64,000 nucleotides of DNA from positions 7,531,506 through 7,595,505 of the forward strand of contig JAQFVV010006200.1 in the NCBI GenBank assembly GCA_028023455.1. Direction: 5' to 3'. Source of the stretch: Epiperipatus broadwayi (taxonomy: Eukaryota > Onychophora > Udeonychophora > Euonychophora > Peripatidae). Below, piece by piece: positions 34,732-47,262 of this stretch (position 1 is the stretch's first letter; each line of letters begins with the position of its first letter). A model generated the notes under the pieces. That model was not told the DNA's origin, ran no database searches, and saw only the letters and a program-made list of their open reading frames with translations. The translations under genes and the position numbers were made by a program.

Positions 34732-36841
34732 ATCATTTTTCTTTTGGATGATAAATTATTTGATTTATTAGAGATACGATTAGAATTACTAGCATTGTGG
34801 ATTAAAGACCTATAAATGAATAGATTAATTATATATTTCAAATTAAAGAAATAATGAATGCTAATCCTTTGCATAAAATTATAATATCTGTTCAAATGAA
34901 TTAAATTTTTGTATGACAAACTATGAATTTGTATCCAGTATTTAAAGAAATGCATTACATATTATTAATGCTAAATATTTAAATATCATTCAATAGATTA
35001 TGAAGCTAAATATTTAAATGCCACTCCTGAATTTTGAATCATCAAAGCAAATATTAAATATAATAAATGTCCAAGTGATAGTCAATCTTAAAAATGGATT
35101 AATGGATTAAATGTAACTTACCTTGATTCAACAAGTATGATAAATGGAATTTATGTTGTGTCCAGAAAAGATATATTACAAAAATTAAATTAATTGTGCA
35201 GTAAACCTGTGATAATTTAATGTACTTTTTTAGAATTGCTTCTTTCTTAGTTAGTTAATATTATAGTTGTTATTAATGTAATAAAGTTTTATCATATATT
35301 TGCTATGCTCATATACAGTTAATATTTATATTTAATATCATTATTGTTGAGCGTAAATGGGATTAATTGTGATTTATCTTAGGTTTAGGTTGGATAAATG
35401 TAAGTTATTATTAAACTTATATAAAACTGTACTATATTGTAATTGTTATATGTTTTATGGGTTCTAAGTTTCAACTTCACAGTTAAAAGAAGTTAAGTTT
35501 TCTTTATTTAGAGATCTGTAGGTATTATTTTATGCATCACTTTTATATGTATATGTTAAGGTTAATTTTTCACTGCTATATAGTATGTAAATAAATTTTT
35601 AGTTGATCTTTGTTAATAAAATGTTGTCATTTTTAAAATAAAAGTTTTGTTTGTGTCCTTGAATTTTAATTATGGTTTAATTTATTACATTATACCAGGT
35701 AAGTTATTTAAGAGATCATTTACAAAGTTATTATCCAATTTGATATAAAAAAAAAGTTATTTAGCATTGCAATTTCAAATTAATAATTACAGAAAATAAG
35801 TAACTAATTTAGCAACATTAAAATTTAAGATTTATAGTATGCAGTAGGGTTATCAAGTGATATAGAGTATGATGGGTGGACATAAAATCCTTTTTCCATC
35901 CACTGTATTCAAATACCCTTCCCAGGTGAACTAATTAATTAAAATTTTCTAAATTATTAGTGTTTATAGTACTTTATTTATAAAATTTATAGGTGAAATT
36001 TGATCTCAATTATTTGGAAAGATAGAGAAAATGGACATTGGCTATGTGAAATTCAACCAAGGTCAACTATGGATATAATCACTGGGAGAGTATTCATTTA
36101 TCACTCATAATTCACATCAGAGTGTTAATTTTCCATACTTTACTGTTCTGAAGTCCTGAGACAAGATTATCATACTGGAAATAAGAGCTAGCAAAGAAAA
36201 TTAATCGGGAAAATAAAGAAAAGTTTTAGAATTAACAGTTACAAGATTATTACTCGCAAAACTGAGTTATTATGAAAGTAAGAAGTTGATCTAAAAATGT
36301 ATATTTTGAAGAGCCAATAAAAACAGCTTTTTATGTCATATCGCAAGCAGATAATCAACGTTTCTTGTCCTGGAATTGGAATCTACATCTGTCATGGTTT
36401 ACTTGCATTATTTTTAACTGTACTGACTATCAATTACATATATGTGGATGATTTTTAAATAAGAGTTATTGCGTGTCAAACATGAAAATTTTATATATAC
36501 ATAAACATGGTCTACTTCAAACATAGTTTAGTAATTTGAGATTATTCATCACCAAAAATTTAAGAACCCTTTCATTTGCCTTAATTCAAAAAATGTGATT
36601 GTGTTTGAAAGTTTCAATAATTCTTTTTTTTTTCTGGAATAGAAGCAAAACCTTAACTTAGTTACCCAGCACGCAACCACTGAGTTATTAGATTGGCATC
36701 TTTAAAATTCACATAAGCACTATATTGTCTTGTAAATATTTAAAATAATTCAATCAGTAAATTGCCCAATAATAAATAGACCTATTTTTTTTTATAGAAA
36801 ATTTATCATAAAAACTGTTATTAGCATTCAAAATTCGTCAA
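34732..36841. other. AT-rich stretch, nothing recognised
   Basis: No coding or repeat signal beyond short low-complexity runs. Confidence 0.55.
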
Positions 36842-36947
36842 GCATTATTAGTCGAGAAGTCATCGCAACTGCCTTGCAAGCAAGTAGTTGGTTGCAGATG
36901 GTTGTGGGTTCGCCTCCCGGCCGATGCTATGACATATAGAAAAAAAA
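36842..36947 (+). repeat. tRNA-derived SINE copy 3
   Basis: GCATTATTAGTCGAGAAGT head, the CTTGCAAGCAAGTAGTTGG middle, GGGTTCGCCTCCCGG in the B-box region, CGATGCTATGACATATAG and an A run. Slightly diverged; target duplication not clear. Confidence 0.85.
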
Positions 36948-37562
36948 TTTTTTTGATTATAGACAAAAATATTTTATTATATTTCGATTATATAAAGATC
37001 AGACTTATTTATAAATAGAGAATCTCTTTTGAGTAACAATATGAATTTCTAATGAATCGTCTAAAGCTAACTAAAAAAAACTAATAAAATATTTTTGAAT
37101 GTCGTTTTTTTTTTTGTAAAAAATATTTGTCGTCTAACTAAAAAAATAATTATAATCAGAAAAAATCCCAATATATAAAGTCAATTATTTACCTATAAAT
37201 AATGTATTACTAAAAATTGACTTATTGTAAAAGATTTGATAAATAAGAATTTGATTTTATTTTTTTATTTATAGTAGGAAATTCTATTTTAGAAAGATAA
37301 TAAAGATTTAAAATGTTTAGAGCCCATAGTTGTCTAGCTAAAAAAGAAATTAGTTATTACGAATTTGTAATGATTTGAAAATAAAAACTTCTACTAAATA
37401 GATAATTCCATTTATTTATTTATGATTAAATTATGAATAATATATTTATTATTAGAAGAATTTTGGATTCTAAATATTTTTGCATTATATTCAATGTTTT
37501 ATTTGCATACGTGGGACAATATTTTTTATGCTTCTGTAAAAGTTACATATTTACACGTTCAA
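36948..37562. other. AT-rich spacer between two SINEs
   Basis: Nothing recognised. Confidence 0.55.
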
Positions 37563-37570
37563 ATATAGGA

Positions 37571-37674
37571 GCGTTGTTAGCCGAGAGGTCATCGCAGCCA
37601 CCTTGCAAGCAAGTAGTTGGTTGCAGACGGTTGTGGGTTCGCGTCCCGGCTGATGCCATGACATATGGAGAAAA
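37571..37674 (+). repeat. tRNA-derived SINE copy 4
   Basis: Full-length copy with GCGTTGTTAGCCGAGAGGT, GGGTTCGCGTCCCGG and GATGCCATGACATATGG. Flanked by ATATAGGA (37563-37570 and 37682-37689). An open frame across it is incidental. Confidence 0.88.
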
Positions 37675-37829
37675 TATATATATATAGGAGAAGTAAACCA
37701 ATAAATATTTATTTATATGATTTTTTTTTTTACTTGGAAAACTGAATAACTTCTATCAAAAAGAATGAATGAGTGGCAATAATTTATCTTTACGTGTTGG
37801 GTTAGTTTTATCATCTAGTTGACTTGTTC

Positions 37830-38405
37830 AATGTGAAGGAACATATATTCGTGAAAGTAGCTGGCCCATTGAAAAACAATTTTAAAAAGCATAAAACTAT
37901 AATTAGCAAGGAATGTTACATGTGCTAAACCAGCAATCTACACATGTACTAATAAATATTTGGTGAACTGGAAAAAAAGTATTAGACAAAAAGAAAAAAG
38001 GAAAAATTTTAAAAAGCTGCTTATATAAGAATGACAAAATATTCATAAATCATACAAATGTGATAATTCTTAATGCCTATAAAATATTCATTAATGTTAC
38101 TCTTACTCTTAATTACAATGGCAAAAACAGGAAAACTCTATGGATAAGTTTAGACAATTTTACTGAATGTTGCCATTGACAGAATAGTCTAGTTACTTGG
38201 AGCTTCACTTCAAATTTAGTTTTCATAAATCTAAAGATCACAAATCTAGTTCTCATGATTGACAGTTCAAGCCAGGAAGATTTCATGAAGAGAGAGTAGT
38301 TATCAGTCAAAATGTTGAGTCTATACTTATATTGCTAATAGCTGAATGTATTTGTGAATATATAGATAGAAAATTACTACAGTTTATTTGTAATATTTAA
38401 ATACA
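37830..38405 (+). pseudogene. PLE copy 3, highly decayed nuclease end plus tail
   Basis: The reading GTYIRESSWPIEK (about 37840-37880) matches the GIY-YIG motif region of the copy at 1320, followed by the same downstream layout. Traces of the tRNA-like block (38160-38290) and of the tail (CTAATAGCTGAATGTATTTG) run up to about 38400. Confidence 0.7.
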
Positions 38406-38419
38406 AGTATATTTTATAT

Positions 38420-38575
38420 ACCTGGAGTCTCTGTAATATAGGGGACTTAACACAGACTTTTAAGTTCCCTTCAGCCATCACTCTCTGATCTAGACTAGCT
38501 GATGAATGCTGGTTCAGCATGAAATGTGTATATTGAAGATGATTTATCTTTTTCATATGTGTGGTCATGGGTGTC
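38420..38575 (+). repeat. dispersed repeat R-B, copy 3, partly inverted
   Basis: AACACAGACTTTTAAG and CAGCCATCACTCTCTG agree with copy 1 in direct orientation. CTGGTTCAGCATGAAAT and TATATTGAAGATGATTTATC agree with the reverse complement of its second half, so half of the repeat is flipped. Confidence 0.6.
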
Positions 38576-40440
38576 AGTTCTATGAGAAAGAATGGATGGC
38601 TGGTGGGAAATTGAAAGTACAGTTTGTTTGATAAATGTCAAATGTGCCACCCTCACAAGTCCCTACTTGTGTGAGAGTGATGTAGTGAAAATTACACTAC
38701 AGAAATATTATTCATTATTAGATAATTTATAGACTAATAAATGACTAATAAAAATTATTAATACACTTTCATTAAAAATTTTTGAGTATATTGCAAGCTT
38801 TGGCTTTGCCAAGAAAGCTGGTATTTCATTTATTGTGGGATATTTAAAATATATTTAAAAAATTTATAACGGGAAATTTCCATTAAGTTAAACTATCTTT
38901 GCAAATCATATTTATTAAAAATGCTTAAGTACTTCTGCCATGAATAAATATTATTGTATTTTACTTTATGTACTTTAAGCTTATGATTAAAACAGATTTT
39001 AATAACTTTAATCCAAAAGTGTAGCTAATAATGTTAGAGAAGTTAAGATTATTCTAATACAATTTAGTATATCTAGTTTAGTGCTGGGATCAACCATAAT
39101 ACTATTTAAATTTAAATTTAATTTAATGTTATAAGTTAATGGATAGTTGACATAATTATAATAAAGTTTTTTATTTAAACTAGTTCTTAACAATAATCAA
39201 TCCATTTATTAAAATATTATTAAAATTGAGTTTAGATATTAAACTAAATTAGTTGATTTGAGAAAGGGTTATATTAGATAGTTTAAAAGAAATTGAATAA
39301 TTTCTAATTGTGTTAGTGTGCATGCATGCAGTAGTCATTTTAATTTTTATTTATTAATGGGAATATTTTATTATTTTACAATATTAGATATTATTTTAGA
39401 ATATTCTTGTTCAGTTAAAATAAGTAAATAAAATATTGGTGAACATCTGAATTTATTCATCAATATAATTTAAAAAAGTTAATAAAATAATTAAGTAATA
39501 TTTATTTTTTAATTCTATTTTAACAGTATAATTTCTTAATTAATTTTTATCTTTGATAATTATTAACTTTCGTAGATTATCATGTGTCTCTCTGATTGTC
39601 TAGTGAATATTTAATTTGTTACTATTTTTAGATTCAGTCTATAGATACTAATTAAGTCTTATTTTAAGGTTAAAAATTTAAAAGAAAATGATGTTTCCTG
39701 TTACTCAAAATGGTTGATGTTATCAGGCTATAAAAGTGCATGCACACATTAATTATTATGATTTTCTTTTATCTCTCATCTCTGTAAAAACTAATAGAAG
39801 TTTAAAACTTTGATAATTAAAAATAAAAGCATAATTTTACTTTTTTTAAATAAGTTTATTTTTTTCCTCGAGTAATAAGTACATAAAAAACTCTATCAAG
39901 TGCTGAGTTTTCTAACCCAAGTCAATTGAAAATGTAAACTCACAATATTGAAGAAAGAATTTGAAAAGAAAAATGTTAACTAATTGTCTACTGATGAATG
40001 AAGCATTAATCTATAAAACTAACCGTTGCTGGTAATACGCTTAATTTATTCTATTTCACTTAAAAACTATGACTTTTTATGTCCTATGTTTATCATAAAT
40101 TCAATTTTTTTTATTTTAGAAGAAATTTATTGGAAGTTGACCTTGATATTAACTGCACCAGTTTTAACATTCTTTTATAACTCATTAAGATAATAATAAT
40201 TGTCAGGAATTTTTTTAATGTTTTGTTATTTTTGTCTTGGGTAAATTTATTTAAAAGAACTAATTATTCAGAAAAAGAAGACCATTTGTTTTGGACACTA
40301 ATGACATTTTATTATCGTTAATAATTAATTAATTATTTATTATCTTGACTAAAAAAAAAGTTTGATAAATTAATTTATACTCCCACTTATGGACTAAATG
40401 CTACTAATTTTGACAATGATTACTACTAGTAAAAGCTTGT
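38576..40440. other. AT-rich stretch, nothing recognised
   Basis: Contains a small hairpin near 38653-38676 (CTCACAAG / CTTGTGTGAG). No coding signal. Confidence 0.5.
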
Positions 40441-40750
40441 TTTTTTTTAAATGGCTATATTTAAATATTTAATTCAAACCTGCTTAAATATAGAGAAGGA
40501 AGTTTATGGCCAAACTGCTATATAAAAGTATTTTGATTAAACCACATTATATTTAAATGTTTTATTCAGAAAACTTGTTTAATTATAAAAAAGGAGTATT
40601 TGTGACAAATTACTATATATTTTACCTAGAAAGTTTACTTAATTAGGAAAAGAAACATTTATGAACAGACAGCTGTATTAAATATTGTGCTTGGAAAACC
40701 TGCTTAAATTGTAAAAGTTGTGATTAACTGCTATATTTAAATAATTACCT
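40441..40750. repeat. degenerate tandem repeat, about 75-80-bp unit
   Basis: Four imperfect units recur, each with a CTGCTATAT-type word, a TTAAA-rich part, a CCTGCTTAAAT-type word and then an A/G-rich part (GAGAAGGAAGTTTATGG, AAAAGGAGTATTTGTG, AAAAGAAACATTTATG). Confidence 0.55.
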
Positions 40751-41796
40751 GCCCTAGATAAAATGAAAAATCAGAGTAATGCTATAAAAAGTTAAAACTG
40801 ACCTGTCAATATGTTTGATAATTTACAAAATAATGGCTACTCATTTATTAACATTTTCTTTGTGTGTGCATGTATAAAGTCTTTATATAAAAAAAACTGT
40901 CAATGCATATGCACCTTTTAAATTATATTGCCAGTGTTTGGAGAAACATACTTGTTAAATTTATTTCTTATCAACTAGAAGCTGTACAAGAATGAGAACA
41001 TTAATATTTTATATTTTTATAAAAAAAAAAGATTTTGGTAAAATTTTATACTTTAGGTTTAAGTCATGCATTTATGTCTTATTATTATATGCTATTTTAA
41101 ATATTATATTTTATTATTTTACATGTTATGGACTAGTGTGCCTGATAGAGATACTATTATTATTATTATTAATGATATTATATATTATATAATGATTTAT
41201 TACTAAGTTATTTTAAAAAATATTGCTTTTTCCTTTATTATGAGAAGTATATTTTATAATGAATGCTTATATATTTATGAAAGGTGATGCATATTTGTTA
41301 TCCTTTTAAGGCTATATTTATTCAATCATATTTGACAACTATATTATTACTTTATCAGTTTTATGCATCAATTTAGTATTATGTTTATTGAGAGTTTATA
41401 ATCAATTCCTCTCTTGTATATGTGATACATGTTATCTGACCATTGTATGTTTCCAATGTGTGCAAATTTTATTTCCATCTTGATGGTTGGGAGATGGAGC
41501 TTGGCTCTCTCATTGTTATTATTGGAATAATTTAGATATTTTATAAGGATTAGAGGGTCACTCTCTCCATTATTGTTGATATTTTCTTTGAGTGGTATTT
41601 TTTTCATGTTTTATGGTTGTATTTGTGGTAGTTTATCTGCATTTTGTTATATATGTCTAGAGACAAAAGTCCTAATATAATTTCTTGCCCTCAGAAAGTA
41701 GGTGCATATTTTGGGTTTATGTCATCACTAGGTTTATTGCTTTATTTAGCTTTTCCTTTTGGAAGTATTTTCTTTATTTTGTATTTATCACCATGT
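40751..41796. other. AT-rich stretch, nothing recognised
   Basis: Short open frames without motifs on both strands. Confidence 0.5.
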
Positions 41797-41827
41797 ATGG
41801 TGTAGTGTATCTTAAACACTACACCAT
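41797..41827. other. 12-bp perfect hairpin
   Basis: ATGGTGTAGTGT and ACACTACACCAT separated by 7 nt, just upstream of the RTE 3' end. Unknown meaning. Confidence 0.5.
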
Positions 41828-41859
41828 TGTAAAAGACTCAGAAAGAGACAACATGTGAG

Positions 41860-42010
41860 ATAGATGGATGAAATAAGAAATTGTTCAGGAGTGATGTGGA
41901 GAAGAAAAGCTAAAGATCAGAAGAAATGGATTGAACTTGAAGAGACCTTCATCCTGCAGTGGATTGATAATGGTTGTGATGATGATGATGATGGTGTAAT
42001 GTATATTTTT
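41860..42010 (+). pseudogene. RTE-clade LINE, C-terminal end and 3' tail
   Basis: The open reading starting 41864 (WRRKAKDQKKWIELEETFIL then QWIDNG) matches the last residues of RTE/BovB-type polyproteins, where W, DR and W-x-x-LE-E-FI-x-QW are conserved. The run of GAT triplets that follows is the usual simple-repeat tail of such elements. Everything 5' of this is missing, as is common for truncated LINEs. Confidence 0.65.
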
Positions 42011-43249
42011 AATACATTAGCCATTGATAGCTGTGTTATTTTGAACTGTATCATCCTTTCTTCAGGAGCAATTTTAATTCCCTAAGTGTAAGTTGAGAGT
42101 TGTGATGTATAAATCTGTTTTGCTATGCTTTTCCAGCACTATATGAGATAAAACTGATAATGATTTATTCAAAATTATAAATTCATATTCATAACCTAAA
42201 TAAGAAATATGCATCATCATCATTATCATCAAAAAGCATATTATCACTGGATTGGTAAGATTAAAGATTATTCAGGTTTACACATTATTGGATAATAGCA
42301 TGAGTGTATGAGTATAAATGTGTAACCTGTGAGAACAATTTAAAGATTTCATACAACTTTTGTGATTAAAGACCATAGAATTGCTACGTAATGCATAAAT
42401 TAGTGAAAGCTGTAGATGATAAAATTATAGAATTGTTTTAGGACATATTTTATGCAGGAAGGTATAAAGCTTGTACTATAGATTTGTTAACAATTTAATA
42501 AAATTCTATCACTTTAAAGACATAAAGTATTTTAGTAATAATAACTACTTAATTTGAAGAGTAAAATTTCTTGTAATAATCCCTTACTTAGCAGATGTAC
42601 TTGTTCACCTAAGACCATCATAGGTCATGGATATTTAATTTATCCTTTTAATTTATTAATTTCAGATAAGTTTAAATTGTAAAAATATTCTCCTGTAAGC
42701 AAGCAACTGCATTGGATTATTGTAACAATGTTTTTGAAATTTTTGTAACAGACTTCCCATGGTGTTCATGTTTATACAATTTGTTTACTGTAAAATAAAT
42801 GTTATTTTTGTTGTTAAATCTCATGTAATGTCCTTATAATATCTTGGTATTTATTCACCAATCAATATCCAGAAATCTAAACATTACATAATTTATAATG
42901 CAAATATTTTTCATATTATTTATTCAAAGTACAATCACATAAATGGAAATACTAAACTATTTAATGATGATGATTTTGCAGATATGAAGAATGCATCTGA
43001 AATAAAATATTTATTTTATTCTATTGATCACTGTAATTTTAAACTGCAATTTATTTAAATAAGACTGCTTTTATAATCAATCATTGTCTATTTTCATTTA
43101 ATAAAATTTATTTATGCTGCGATGAATATTCTGAGTGACCATAAAATCCTTTTCTACTCTTGGTATTCAAATTCTATCCTAAAAAATGATTGTATTATTC
43201 CAAATTTAGAATTTTATGCATTTTATATTAAAATATTTTATTAAAATTT
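42011..43249. other. AT-rich stretch, nothing recognised
   Basis: Short CAT-triplet run near 42213-42230; otherwise no feature. Confidence 0.5.
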
Positions 43250-43525
<276 letters not shown>

Positions 43526-44244
43526 AAATAGGTAGACACTAACTTGTACACTACGTGTATATCTTCTCATGTTTATCACTAAGATATGATTCATTTTATT
43601 AACAACATGTGCATAAAACAAAATATTGAAAAGATTTTAACATTAAAATATAATAGATCCATGAGATCAAAATACCATAGTTTTGTAAAGTAAGAACTTA
43701 TATTTAGTGTTAAAAAAAAGCAAAGTGGCAAAAACAAATCAATAAAACTTATAAAAGATTATTATGTTATTAAAATGTGGATCTGATCATAGCAATAAGA
43801 TGATGAAGATGGAGACTATATTGGAGAGGAATAATGAAAGAAATTTTATTATAAGTTAAAAAATTAATGTACCCTTGCTACTTTGTGATGTGTGCTATAA
43901 ATATTGGAAGCTTTGAAAGTTTTGCAGGAGTGAATTGAGGTTTCTCCTCTTAAAATTTTATTTAGTTATATTTTAGAATGTTTAATGATTATCATTATTG
44001 TTACTATTATTGTTTCTCTCTTTATTCTTAGCATAAATTGTAGTAGCAAAGAACCCTGAGCTTTGTCTGATTGCTTGATTTACCACAATACGTAATTTAC
44101 ATGTTGATCCCTAATCACCTTTGACAGCTCCCCTTGGTATTCCCTTGGTACAATTTTTATTTTTACATGTGTTCACAGATCACTCTGGGATAATCCTTAC
44201 TTATCTCTCCAGTTACCTGGTACAATATATATAATTATATTCTG
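43526..44244. other. AT-rich stretch, nothing recognised
   Basis: No coding or repeat signal. Confidence 0.5.
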
Positions 44245-44345
44245 AAATTTTCTAAAAACATTTAACAATCTAATTAGATGATGGAAATAATCCAACAGTT
44301 AATTAGAAGTAAGATGCTATCATCACAAACATTTAAACAAAACAT
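44245..44345 (+). repeat. PLE 3' tail, isolated
   Basis: TTTTCTAAAAACATTTAACA, ATTAGATGATGGAAATA and ATCATCACAAACATT match the tail at 1858-1945. No PLE coding sequence is recognisable upstream. Confidence 0.65.
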
Positions 44346-44514
44346 GTTATGGCAATCATTTACATATCCAGAATGCAAAAGGTAAAAGATATTTGTAGGC
44401 CTATTTTTTATTTCATGTATAAAATTTAAAATGCAAGATAATCTTTGTAAAAGTTTAACTTTTGTATTATTATTCATTAATTGATGGGTCTCAATTTTTT
44501 ATTGCATTTAATAT

Positions 44515-44712
44515 GTAAATTAATACACTACACAGGCTTACACCTGCACATACAGACATATCTGTAATATATAAGGGGTTCAAACTCAGATTTTCACACA
44601 ACCCTCAACTCTCCAAGCCATCTCATATTGCTGACCCACCTGATTACACACATGTTGAAAAGATAAATAATCACCAATATAAGTATTTTGTGCTAAAACA
44701 GCACTCATCACC
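44515..44712 (+). repeat. dispersed repeat R-B, copy 4
   Basis: Starts TAATACACTACACAGGCTTA, with CTCAACTCTCCA, GATAAATAATCACCAATATA and GCTAAAACAGCA. Follows a PLE tail after 170 bp, as at the left end of the window. Confidence 0.7.
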
Positions 44713-45650
44713 ATTTATAGTTGTATTTACACAAATAAATAATACTTCATTAAAATTATTAATTTTTGTATAAATTGAAAAATATTGCTGAAATAAAAAA
44801 TACTAAATAATTCCATTTCATAATATTTTTTATCTTAATGGACTATATTGATTCACACACTTTTTCATGCTACTAATCGGATGTTCAACTCTAAGTTGTA
44901 TAAACCTTAGAAATATTTTAATTCTTGAAGGATGTTCTTTCGGCAGTAAAATCATATCCAACTAAATATTGATAAGTAATGGGTGATTGACTATTTTTAG
45001 CCAAAGAATTCAGATCTCATTTAACCTGACTTAATCATGTGTCTGCTTATAAACACTGACTATAAAAAATGTACGATTGTATTTATGCAACTCTCTTCAC
45101 ACTGTTGAAGTAGGTGTCACATTTCTATGAGACTGAACCTATTTATCTTTTATTTTTATGTTTACTATTTTACAATCAATTTTAATATGTTCAATCTAAA
45201 ATCTATTTTAAAAAATATATACTGAAATTTGACTGTTTCATGTTTATAAGTAAGATTATCTTTATATAGCCTATCGCAAAACTATCATCTCTCCAATACT
45301 TCTAATATAGCAACAAGGAATAAAAAAAACTTCCTTACTCAGTAATAAGCATTTTTTACTTATATAAATTCAAGTTATCTACTTTACTTTGAACAGTTTT
45401 TAACAAAAAAATATTTTTATTGTATATATGTACACTCAATCTTACATTTGTCTGTCTTGCAGTCTTCTCAGAGTCACTCTTATGATGATTAAAAAATTTC
45501 CAAACCAGTTAGCTATTGCCATTCATATATATGTGTGTGTATGTGTATTGTAACGGTTCTGTTACATAGCACACAATAACATAGGGTGTGTGTGTGTGTA
45601 CAAATATATATAAAATTGAAAAGAAAAATAAAAATAAACATGGACAAAAA
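44713..45650. other. AT-rich stretch, nothing recognised
   Basis: A GT-rich tract at 45526-45600 is the only notable thing. Confidence 0.5.
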
Positions 45651-45917
45651 TTTTCTAGATATTTTGGTACTTGTGTATAATTCAACCGATGATGATTTTG
45701 ACTTACCGATTTCCCTTCCGGTAGACATGGATTTTTTTGCATGACAACATTGTCATGGTAACAAAGTGACTGACGTGATTAATCCATCAGAGAGTCAATT
45801 TTTTTTTTTCACCCGCGAGATTTAAAATTCGTAGAGAGGTTTGGGAAATTTTTTGATTTTTCTGTCTATTGTGATTTTGCTATCCACGGCATCACAGTTA
45901 CTTTTTTGAGCTGTTAA

Positions 45918-46710
45918 TTCGGGTAAAGTGTTTTATTTATCTGTTTATTTTGAATTTACAAATATTTTTTGTTAATATTTCTACAATTGAATTATGTTTT
46001 AATTTCATTTTTAATTTCTGAATTGTATCATACAGAAAATTATTTTTCGTAATTTATTCCGGTAAACTGTTTTTTATTTATCTGTTTATTTTAAATTTAC
46101 AAAATCTTTTTGTTAATATTTCTACAATTCTCAAATTATTTTTCGTAAATTCATCGTCAATTATAAAAACTTTTTGTTAATATTTCTACAATTCTCAAAT
46201 TATTTTTCGTAAATTCATCGGCAATTATAAAAATTACAGGGTGCGATGCCATTAATACCAGATTTGCATTAAATGATGCCATTAATACCAGATTTGCATT
46301 AAATCGCGTCTTTTTAATTTAGCTGTTTATTTAAAATTTACAAAAAAATTTTGTTAATATTTCTACAATTGAATTACGTTTTAATTTAATTCTTAATTTC
46401 TGAATTGTATCATACAGAAAATTATTTTTCGTAAATTCATCGGCAATTATAAAAATTACAGGGTGCGATGCCATTAATACCAGATTTGCATTAAATGATG
46501 CCATTAATACCAGATTTGCATTAAATCGCGTCTTTTTAATTTAGCTGTTTATTTAAAATTTACAAAAAATTTTTGTTAATATTTCTACAATTGAATTACG
46601 TTTTAATTTAATTCTTAATTTCTGAATTGTATCATACAGAAAATTATTTTTCGTAAATTCATCGGCAATTTTTAATTTCTGAATTATATCATACAGAAAA
46701 TTATTTTACA
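45918..46710 (+). repeat. tandem array, main period 222 bp
   Basis: The word GGGTGCGATGCCATTAATAC begins at 46239 and again at 46461, with the intervening 222 bp nearly identical. Inside each unit a 29-30-bp segment (ATGCCATTAATACCAGATTT...) is itself doubled. Shorter, more diverged units (GTTAATATTTCTACAATT) extend the array to the left. Confidence 0.9.
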
Positions 46711-47051
46711 GCTATGAGAGTAATACAAGGTATAGGTGTACGCCAAGCCTAACGGCTTGTCAAAAACACAAAGGGCCCCCCCCACCAACTCCAGTGCTAC
46801 GCGCTGTTTTTTATAATTGAGCATAATATAGGGTGGTTTTATAAATTAGAATATAGTTTTTTCTAAATTATTTTGACACATGTATGTACATTTTTATTTA
46901 TTTTTTTTTACTATTTGCCTGACCTGTGTCAGATTTTTGCCTTTTTTTTTTTTTTTTTTTCCTGCGTCACATTTTTTTTCTTTTTTTTTATGTTTAATTT
47001 TTTTTTAAATTTTTATATTTTTGCCATGTTTTTTTGTTTTTTACCACGTGA

Positions 47052-47233
47052 TCAACCGATGACGTATTACTCTGAAGGCATATCGGTCTAATGTTACGTT
47101 TTTTAACGTGCCGTGTTCACGTGATCTGCGGACACATTTTAGCGACTAAATGTGTCTGTAGATCACTTGGAGACGTTATCTTAAAAATCGCAACTTTAGA
47201 CCGATGTGCCTTCAGGGTAATACATCATCTGTT
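47052..47233. repeat. long hairpin, about 88-bp arms
   Basis: The left arm begins CAACCGATGACGTATTAC and contains CTGAAGGCATATCGGTCTAA; the right arm holds the reverse complement with about a dozen mismatches. The inner stem GGACACATTT / AAATGTGTC closes on a short AGCGACT-like loop. Confidence 0.85.
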
Positions 47234-47262
47234 GAATTATACACAAGTACCGATATTTTTCT

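Larger units (their letters stand above)
45651..47262. mobile_element. foldback-like element with internal tandem repeats
   Basis: The outermost matching arms are about 45660-45690 (GGTACTTGTGTATAATTCAA, then CCGATGATG) and about 47223-47252 as its reverse complement. Between them lie a 16-bp-arm-type palindrome (45739-45756, CATGACAA CA TTGTCATG), a tandem array (45918-46710), a GC-rich patch with an AAGCC/GGCTT hairpin and a C9 run (46745-46800), a T-rich part and a long hairpin (47052-47233). No ORF of interest. The ends are approximate and no target duplication is established. The arrangement recalls foldback-type non-autonomous DNA transposons. Confidence 0.6.

Noticed and set aside
37433-37687. 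84-codon open frame
   Set aside because: Its C-terminal half is the SINE at 37571-37674 read through.
46873-47091. 72-codon Phe-rich open frame
   Set aside because: Caused by long T runs inside the foldback element.
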